Shown: positions 59,107 to 64,000 of the stretch, piece by piece
Position numbering within the stretch: position 1 is the first letter of the stretch
Layout: each line of letters begins with the position of its first letter
Assembly: GCF_004799665.1 (NCBI RefSeq)
Contig: NZ_CP031310.1
Coordinates: 124,001 to 188,000, forward strand
Reading direction: 5' to 3'
Source: Halapricum salinum
GTDB taxonomy: Archaea; Halobacteriota; Halobacteria; Halobacteriales; Haloarculaceae
DNA length: 64,000 nucleotides
Translations under genes and position numbers: made by a program
Notes under the pieces: generated by a model
Database searches by the model: none
Told to the model about the DNA's origin: nothing
What the model saw: only the letters and a program-made list of their open reading frames with translations

Positions 59107-59288
59107 CCCGTCGAGGGGACCAACCCACATACAGCCGGATGTTAGGGGTACGACAGTATATAGCCCCGGAAGCGGTTTCAGCGTCAGAACGAACCGCTCG
59201 CTGTCCGCCGCGGCCTCACGCGAGCGCCGTGAGTCGTGATACCGTGATCCTCAGATCACTTATCCGTCTTCGACTCTTCCATAGCTGC

Positions 59289-59573
59289 ATGAGCAACGAT
59301 TCACAGCGGAAGAATCTTCGGATGCCGTCGAGTGACGAAGTGTTTGCAGTCGTGACACAACACAACGGCGGCAACCACGTGCGACTCCAGTGCCAGGACG
59401 GGGAGACCCGGATGGGCCGGATCCCGGGCCGGATGAAGTACCGCACCTGGATCAACGAGGGCGACGTCGTGCTCGCCGAACCGTGGGACTGGCAGGACGA
59501 GAAGGCCAACGTCGAGTGGCGCTACTCCGAGCAGGACGCCGAGCAGCTCCGCCGCGAAGGCCACATCGAATAA
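59289..59573 (+). CDS. eif1a: Translation initiation factor aIF1A
   Basis: 94 residues from ATG 59289. OB-fold factor: [40 protein letters not shown], and [20 protein letters not shown] are strongly conserved. It stimulates assembly of the 30S initiation complex. TATA-like CACTTATCC lies about 30 bases upstream. A T-rich terminator follows the stop. Length is typical. Confidence 0.96.
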   Translation: MSNDSQRKNLRMPSSDEVFAVVTQHNGGNHVRLQCQDGETRMGRIPGRMKYRTWINEGDVVLAEPWDWQDEKANVEWRYSEQDAEQLRREGHIE

Positions 59574-59583
59574 TCGACCCCTC

Positions 59584-59588
59584 TTTTT
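59584..59588 (+). terminator. T-run terminator after aIF1A
   Basis: CCCTCTTTTTGG eleven bases after the stop codon; short T run of the archaeal terminator kind, also serving as boundary with the convergent aldo/keto reductase. Confidence 0.45.
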
Positions 59589-59618
59589 GGCGAGCAGTCT
59601 TTTGCTGCCCACCCCTGA

Positions 59619-60590
59619 TCAGTCGTGGCCGAAGACCGCGACCGGCTGGTAGGGGGCTTCGAGGTACTCGACGTCCGAGGACGAGAGGTCGACCTCCAGG
59701 GCCTCGACGGCCGCTTCGAGGTGTTCGATACTGGAGGTGCCCACGATCGGCGCGTCGACGTTGTCGTTCTGGAAGTGCCAGGCCAGCGCGATCTGGGCCA
59801 TCGTCACACCCTTCTCGTCGGCGAGTTCCCCGACGCGGGTGTTGATCTCCTCGCTGGCAGGTCCCTCGTGATAGGGCGTCCCGAGATCGGTCTCGTGCTC
59901 GCCGCGGGCCGTCTCGGTGAACTGCTCGTGGGGCCGCGTGAGATAGCCGGCTCCCAGCGGCGACCACGGCAGCACGCCGATGTCTTCCCGGTTGCAGATC
60001 GGGTACATCTCCCGTTCCTCTTCGCGGTAGGCCAGGTGATAGAGGTTCTGCATCGTCTCGAAGCGCGCCATCCCGGGACGCTCGCCGAGATGGAGTGCGC
60101 GCTGGAACTGGTGGGCCCACATCGAGGAGGCCCCGACGTGGCGAACCTTGCCACGGCGGACCACGTCGTCGAGCGCCCGCAGCGTCGTCTCGATGGGCGT
60201 GTCGTCGTCCCAGCGGTGGATCTGGTAGAGGTCGACGGTGTCCATCCCCAGCCGGTCCAGGGAGTTATCCAGCTCCTGTTCGATCGTCTTCCGGGAGAGG
60301 CCGGTAGCGTTGGGATGGTCGCTCGCAGCCTCGAACCGGACCTTGGTCGCGACCACCTGTTCGTCCCGGTCGTAGTCGGCGAGGACGTCACCGAGGATCG
60401 CCTCGCTCTCGCCGGCCGAATAGGCGTTTGCGGTGTCGAAGAAGTTGATCCCGAGGTCGATCGCGCGCTCGACGAGTTCGCGACCCTCATCGGCGTCGAG
60501 CATCCAGTCGTCCTGGCTGCCGAAGCTCATACAGCCCAGGCAGATTTTCGAGACCTTCATCCCGGTCGAACCGAGTGTCGTGTACTCCAT
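59619..60590 (-). CDS. Aldo/keto reductase
   Basis: 323 residues. The catalytic tetrad is visible: Asp in NFFDTANAYSAGESEAIL with Tyr in the same stretch, Lys in VVATKVRF, and His in LYQIHRWDDDTP. NADPH-binding segment near the C-terminus (VGTSSIEHLEAAVEALEVDL). Like the YajO/Tas group that reduces aldehydes and keto sugars. Substrate unknown. The start MEYTTLGSTGMKVSKICLG is typical for the family. Confidence 0.92.
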   Translation of the reverse strand: MEYTTLGSTGMKVSKICLGCMSFGSQDDWMLDADEGRELVERAIDLGINFFDTANAYSAGESEAILGDVLADYDRDEQVVATKVRFEAASDHPNATGLSRKTIEQELDNSLDRLGMDTVDLYQIHRWDDDTPIETTLRALDDVVRRGKVRHVGASSMWAHQFQRALHLGERPGMARFETMQNLYHLAYREEEREMYPICNREDIGVLPWSPLGAGYLTRPHEQFTETARGEHETDLGTPYHEGPASEEINTRVGELADEKGVTMAQIALAWHFQNDNVDAPIVGTSSIEHLEAAVEALEVDLSSSDVEYLEAPYQPVAVFGHD

Positions 60591-60649
60591 GATGGTCTCT
60601 CACTCTCACGGCTCGGGGATACGTCTGGCGGCTGCCCCGCCCACGACAC

Positions 60650-61690
60650 TCACAGGCGATACGCCAGCTTCTCTCCGGTTTCCAGCCCGTTTCGTAGCGC
60701 CGCGTGAACCCGGCCTTCGCCGGGGATCCAGTCGCCCACACAGTACAGACCGAACTCCTCGGCGGCCGACTCGACCGGCCCCTTCTGCACAGCACCGTCA
60801 GGGATGGCGTAGCGCCAGCCCTGGTGGTCGGTCCAGTCGGGCTCTCGCAGCCGGTCGTCGTCCAGCAACTCGGCCGTCAGATCGATCAGTTCCGCGACGT
60901 TGTCCTCGGCGTCGCGTTCGTAGTACTCCTCGGACCAGTCCTGGCCGGCCTGCACTATCAGGAGAGACTCGCCGTCGGGGACGTGGCCGGGCTTGCACTC
61001 CTCGCGAGAGAGCCAGCCGATCTCGTGGTCCTTGTCGGTGTTTATGACTGCGTAGTAGGGCCGATCCAGTTCGAACGGATAGTGCAGAACGGCGGTCCAG
61101 ACACTCCGGTAGGGGACCGCGTCGACGGCCGCCACCAGATCCTCCCGCAGGTCGGCGTCCCACTCGGCGTCCCGGAGCAACTGTGCGGTCTGCGGTGCCG
61201 GCGGATTCAACAGGAGCACGTCGAAGGGACCCCAGGTCTCGCCGTCGGTGTCTGTCAGTCGCCACTGCTCGCCCTCCCGGTGGACCGTCTCGACGCGCGT
61301 CCGCCGGTGGACGGTCGCGTCGGTCTCGCCCAGCAGCCGTTTGGCTATTTGCGTGAGGCCCGCCTCGTAACTCCACTTGTGGTCGTCACTGTCTCGGCCC
61401 TCGTGGATCTCGCCGTCGGCCTCGTAGGCGTAGATCGGTCCCGCAGTGTCGACGAGTCCGTCGCTATCGAGGGTTTCGGTCAGCAACTCGGTGACTCGTG
61501 GATCGTCGTCCTTGACGTAGTTCGCGCCGTAGTCGTAGGTCACGGGCCCGCGTCGGCGCGTGGCCGCGCGGCCGCACAGCCCGCCCGACTTCTCGAGCAC
61601 CGTCACCTCGGCGTCACCGACTGTCTGCTCGATCACGAACGTCGCGGCCGCCGCGGCCGCACCCGCACCGACGACTCCGATCGATGGCAT
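60650..61690 (-). CDS. FAD-dependent oxidoreductase (renalase/amine oxidase-like)
   Basis: 346 residues from ATG 61690 (MPSIGVVGAGAAAAAATFVI), which begins with the dinucleotide-binding motif; upstream codons are discarded. FAD-binding features: VTVLEKSGGLCGRAATRRRG, ANYVKDDDPRV, and the C-terminal GLYCVGDWIPGEGRVHAALR that contacts flavin. Similar to small NAD(P)/FAD oxidoreductases of the renalase type widespread in haloarchaea. Substrate unknown. It is divergent from the GT4 gene. Confidence 0.88.
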   Translation of the reverse strand: MPSIGVVGAGAAAAAATFVIEQTVGDAEVTVLEKSGGLCGRAATRRRGPVTYDYGANYVKDDDPRVTELLTETLDSDGLVDTAGPIYAYEADGEIHEGRDSDDHKWSYEAGLTQIAKRLLGETDATVHRRTRVETVHREGEQWRLTDTDGETWGPFDVLLLNPPAPQTAQLLRDAEWDADLREDLVAAVDAVPYRSVWTAVLHYPFELDRPYYAVINTDKDHEIGWLSREECKPGHVPDGESLLIVQAGQDWSEEYYERDAEDNVAELIDLTAELLDDDRLREPDWTDHQGWRYAIPDGAVQKGPVESAAEEFGLYCVGDWIPGEGRVHAALRNGLETGEKLAYRL

Positions 61691-61835
61691 ACTCGACTTT
61701 CGACCTTCGCCTACAAAATCGCCCGCTTTCGTCACCCCCGTAGTCGCCCACCTCGAGACCGCCGGTAGGGTTATCGGGACCGGAGCCATCAGTATCAGAT
61801 ATGCACGCTAGCAATTCACAATCCAGGAGGGGACG

Positions 61836-62885
61836 ATGCCACCGACAGTCCTGATGCTCGGCTGGGGCTACCCACCGAACGTGACCGGCGGGCTCGACAC
61901 GGCTATCTACGAATTGATCGAGGCGTTCAAACTGCGAGACGACTTCGAGATCGAACTCGTCCTGCCCGCGGAGTTCGCCCCCGAGGACGAGCCGAACATC
62001 TACGGCGTCGAGACCGACGACGGTGACTTCATCACGCGGGTCAACGCGATGGTCGACACCTTCCGCGAGCGCGCTGGCGACGCCGACATCGTCCACACGA
62101 ACGACTGGTTCGGGTACAAACCCGGCTCGGAAGCCAAAGAGGCCCACGACGTCCCGTGGGTGACGTGTTTCCACTCGCTGTCCGCCGAGCGCAACCGCGA
62201 CCCGCCACCGGTCGAACTCGAAGCCGAGCGCAACATCGTCGAGGAGGCCGACCACCTGCTGACGGTCAGCGAGATTACGCGCGATCGAATCCGCGAGCAG
62301 TTCGGCGGCGACCCCCAGGTCATCTACAACGGCTTCCCGACGCTGGAGCCGACCGGGCGCGACCTGAAGGTCGAACTCGGGATCGACGACACCATGGTGT
62401 TGTTCGTCGGCCGCCACACCCACCAGAAGGGGATCGACCACTTGCTCGCGGCCATCGAGCGGCTGAGCCGGGAGGACCTGACGCTCGTCGTCGGTGGCTC
62501 GGGCCATCTCACCGATCAGCTCGAACGCTTCGCCGAGTTACTCGATATCGAGGAACAGGTCCGATTCGTCGGCTACGTCCCCGAGGAGGAACTGGCCGAC
62601 TACTACGCCAGCGCCGATCTGTTCGTCTCGCCCGCGGTCGCCGAACCGTTCGGGCTGGCCGTCGTCGAAGCACTCTCAGTCGATACGCGGGTCGTCACGA
62701 CCGAGTGCGGTGCCGCCGAGATCCTGCCCGACAACTGCCTGGTAGCGGTCGACCCCGCGTCGCGATCTATCGCCCGTGGAATCAACCGGGCGCTGGCGAT
62801 GGACGACCCCATTGAGTACGAGATGCGCGGCTGGGATCAGGTCGCTGCCGAACACGCCGCCTTCTACAGCGAGATCCTCGACTAG
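61836..62885 (+). CDS. Family 4 glycosyltransferase
   Basis: 349 residues from ATG 61836, with GGAGG at 61826-61830 five bases before it. GT-B fold: N-terminal GWGYPPNVTGGLDTAIYEL, middle DIVHTNDWFGYKPG and a UDP-binding C-terminal half with FVGRHTHQKGIDHLLAAI, VGGSGHLTDQLERFA and the E-x7-E motif in SPAVAEPFGLAVVEALSVDT. Resembles glycogen synthase and mannosyltransferase relatives in haloarchaea. Probably builds a glycan or storage polymer. Its stop overlaps the end of the convergent small gene. Confidence 0.9.
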   Translation: MPPTVLMLGWGYPPNVTGGLDTAIYELIEAFKLRDDFEIELVLPAEFAPEDEPNIYGVETDDGDFITRVNAMVDTFRERAGDADIVHTNDWFGYKPGSEAKEAHDVPWVTCFHSLSAERNRDPPPVELEAERNIVEEADHLLTVSEITRDRIREQFGGDPQVIYNGFPTLEPTGRDLKVELGIDDTMVLFVGRHTHQKGIDHLLAAIERLSREDLTLVVGGSGHLTDQLERFAELLDIEEQVRFVGYVPEEELADYYASADLFVSPAVAEPFGLAVVEALSVDTRVVTTECGAAEILPDNCLVAVDPASRSIARGINRALAMDDPIEYEMRGWDQVAAEHAAFYSEILD

Positions 62886-63235
62886 CGAAGCAGGCGGACG
62901 TCGGTCGCTGGCTCGTGGTGGACGATCCGGCTGCCCGACAGCCGACCCGACCGCCCCATCCCGAGACCGCCCGAGCGATCGTACGGCGTCTCTGTCCGCC
63001 CGGACGTACTGTCGACTTCCTCGTCGTCGCTGTCCTGACCCGACAGCCCTGGTTGGTACGGACCGTTGGAGAGGTCGCTTTTGTCCTGACCGACGACGTC
63101 CTCCGGAGGGAGATAGATCCGCTCGCCACTCCGTGACTGGACGATTACCGCGACGTTGCGCTCGCCGGTGATCGTCAGGATCGTCCGGCCGTTCCTGATC
63201 CGTGCCTCGAATCCGGCCTCGGTTTCGGTCGACAT
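62882..63235 (-). CDS. Small haloarchaeal protein with disordered C-terminus
   Basis: 117 residues from ATG 63235. The first 55 residues are beta-rich (FEARIRNGRTILTITGERNV, VIVQSRSGERIYLPPED); the rest is Ser/Asp/Gly/Arg-rich and probably disordered (GLSGQDSDDEEVDSTSGRTE). Family not recognised. The stop at 62882-62884 overlaps the stop of the convergent glycosyltransferase. It may be an accessory to glycan synthesis, but there is no direct evidence. Confidence 0.55.
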   Translation of the reverse strand: MSTETEAGFEARIRNGRTILTITGERNVAVIVQSRSGERIYLPPEDVVGQDKSDLSNGPYQPGLSGQDSDDEEVDSTSGRTETPYDRSGGLGMGRSGRLSGSRIVHHEPATDVRLLR

Positions 63236-63312
63236 ACCACACACTGGGGCGAGCAGCCTCTTAACGGTACGTGCGAAAAATCGGATGCAGTTGGGATACC
63301 GCGTCGCCGGTG

Positions 63313-64000
63313 TTACAGCGCGTCGACGACGTTCAGGTAGCCACTCCCGTAGTAGGCCTTCTCGTAGCCTGACGGGACGTCGGCGGCCCGTTTCAGCGCC
63401 GACTCGACCTGGTTGGCGTTGTATCTCGGGTTTGCGCTCTTGACGAGTGCGGCCGCGCCGGCGACGTTGGGCGCTGCCATCGAAGTCCCGGCCTTCCAGC
63501 CGTAGCCGGGGACCTGCGTGTCCGGTTCGCCGTCGCCGTCGGTATCGACGTAGTCGAAGACGGCGTTGAACACGAGGTCGTTGAACCACGGGACGCCCGT
63601 TCCGATCGCGTCGGTATCGGCGTCACCACCGGGCGCACCCAGCGTGATCGCGTTGGTTCCGTAGTTGGTGTAGAACGCTGGACTCTCCGGTGGCGCTGCC
63701 AGATCGGAGAGTTCGCCGTCACCGTCCGCGTCCCAGCCGTAGCCGATCGGACCGGTGGCCGCGACCGACAGCGCCTGTGCGCCCTCGTTCGGGAGGCTGA
63801 TTACGTTGCCGTCGTGCTGGAGGTCGGCGCTATCGTTTCCGGCCGCGATGACCAGCAACGTCCCCTCCTTGTTCGCGTAGGTCATCGTGCTGTTGAGCAC
63901 CTTGCCGTAGAACTGCCCGAACTGGCCGTCGTTTCTGGGCACCGGATAGGCGCCCAGCGAGAGGTTGGCCACGTCGGCCCCGACGTTCGCGCTGTAGACG
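63313..64000 (-). CDS. S8 family subtilisin-like serine protease, C-terminal part (runs off window)
   Basis: The frame is open from base 64000 to the stop at 63313, giving about 229 residues. The catalytic Ser is in KAGTSMAAPNVAGAAALVKS and the oxyanion Asn in LLVIAAGNDSADL. An acidic Ca-binding-like DADGDGELSD and DTDGDGEPDTQ are present. The C-terminus (GYEKAYYGSGYLNVVDAL) ends just after the subtilase core, so no C-terminal extension exists. The Asp and His of the triad lie upstream. Probably a Tat-exported halolysin-like protease. Confidence 0.9.
   Translation of the reverse strand, partial: VYSANVGADVANLSLGAYPVPRNDGQFGQFYGKVLNSTMTYANKEGTLLVIAAGNDSADLQHDGNVISLPNEGAQALSVAATGPIGYGWDADGDGELSDLAAPPESPAFYTNYGTNAITLGAPGGDADTDAIGTGVPWFNDLVFNAVFDYVDTDGDGEPDTQVPGYGWKAGTSMAAPNVAGAAALVKSANPRYNANQVESALKRAADVPSGYEKAYYGSGYLNVVDAL

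Overview
The window is chromosomal DNA from an extremely halophilic archaeon (class Halobacteria). The evidence is uniformly GC-rich DNA, acidic proteins, archaeal ribosomal proteins (L7Ae, S28e, L24e), aIF1A, RNase J, TmcA and a GGPP synthase, leaderless starts about 27 bases after TATA-like boxes, Tat signal peptides and a PGF-type archaeosortase tail. Menaquinone and mevalonate genes fit a family such as the Haloarculaceae, but I cannot name the genus. I see no tRNA, rRNA, transposase or CRISPR array.

Layout: 1-7353 holds sensors (a truncated transducer, a PAS histidine kinase), a bactofilin-like cytoskeletal protein, a YchF-type GTPase and an MFS transporter. 7440-9149 is an L7Ae-S28e-L24e-Ndk operon. 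9150-9563 contains two structured repeat elements, called here A and B, between ndk and an arginase gene. 10582-22521 is mixed metabolism and regulation: a second histidine kinase, a sugar epimerase, AroA, a CBS protein with a ribosome-hibernation-like tail, an enoyl-CoA hydratase, a Rieske fusion and DnaJ. 22544-30453 is a compact minus-strand operon with a 1052-residue tubulin/FtsZ-superfamily protein, a polytopic membrane GTPase-like protein and a membrane-anchored protein with about eight extracellular beta-sandwich repeats. 30749-40451 holds TmcA, a DUF456-like protein, an orphan E1-alpha, the menA-menC-menE operon and an M28 peptidase.

41273-43431 is a patchwork of hairpin-rich intergenic DNA, two more copies of element A and a 126-base duplicate of the 3' end of hmgB. 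43432-52103 holds HMG-CoA synthase, a Gfo/Idh/MocA oxidoreductase, a secreted GH97 glycosidase and a related surface protein, which look like a polysaccharide-use locus. 52454-54839 is rnj-idsA. The rest holds a P450, a second and third occurrence of element B (57265-57640), a thioesterase, a pilin, aIF1A, an aldo/keto reductase, a FAD oxidoreductase, a GT4 glycosyltransferase and the C-terminal end of a subtilase.

Two things look least explained. The first is the tubulin-like/GTPase/Ig-repeat operon, which could couple a cytoplasmic polymer through a membrane switch to the cell surface. The second is the pair of intergenic element families A (three loci) and B (two loci plus a fragment). Their helices differ in sequence between copies but keep base pairing around fixed single-stranded motifs, as expected of uncharacterised structured RNAs or hairpin-based non-autonomous mobile elements.
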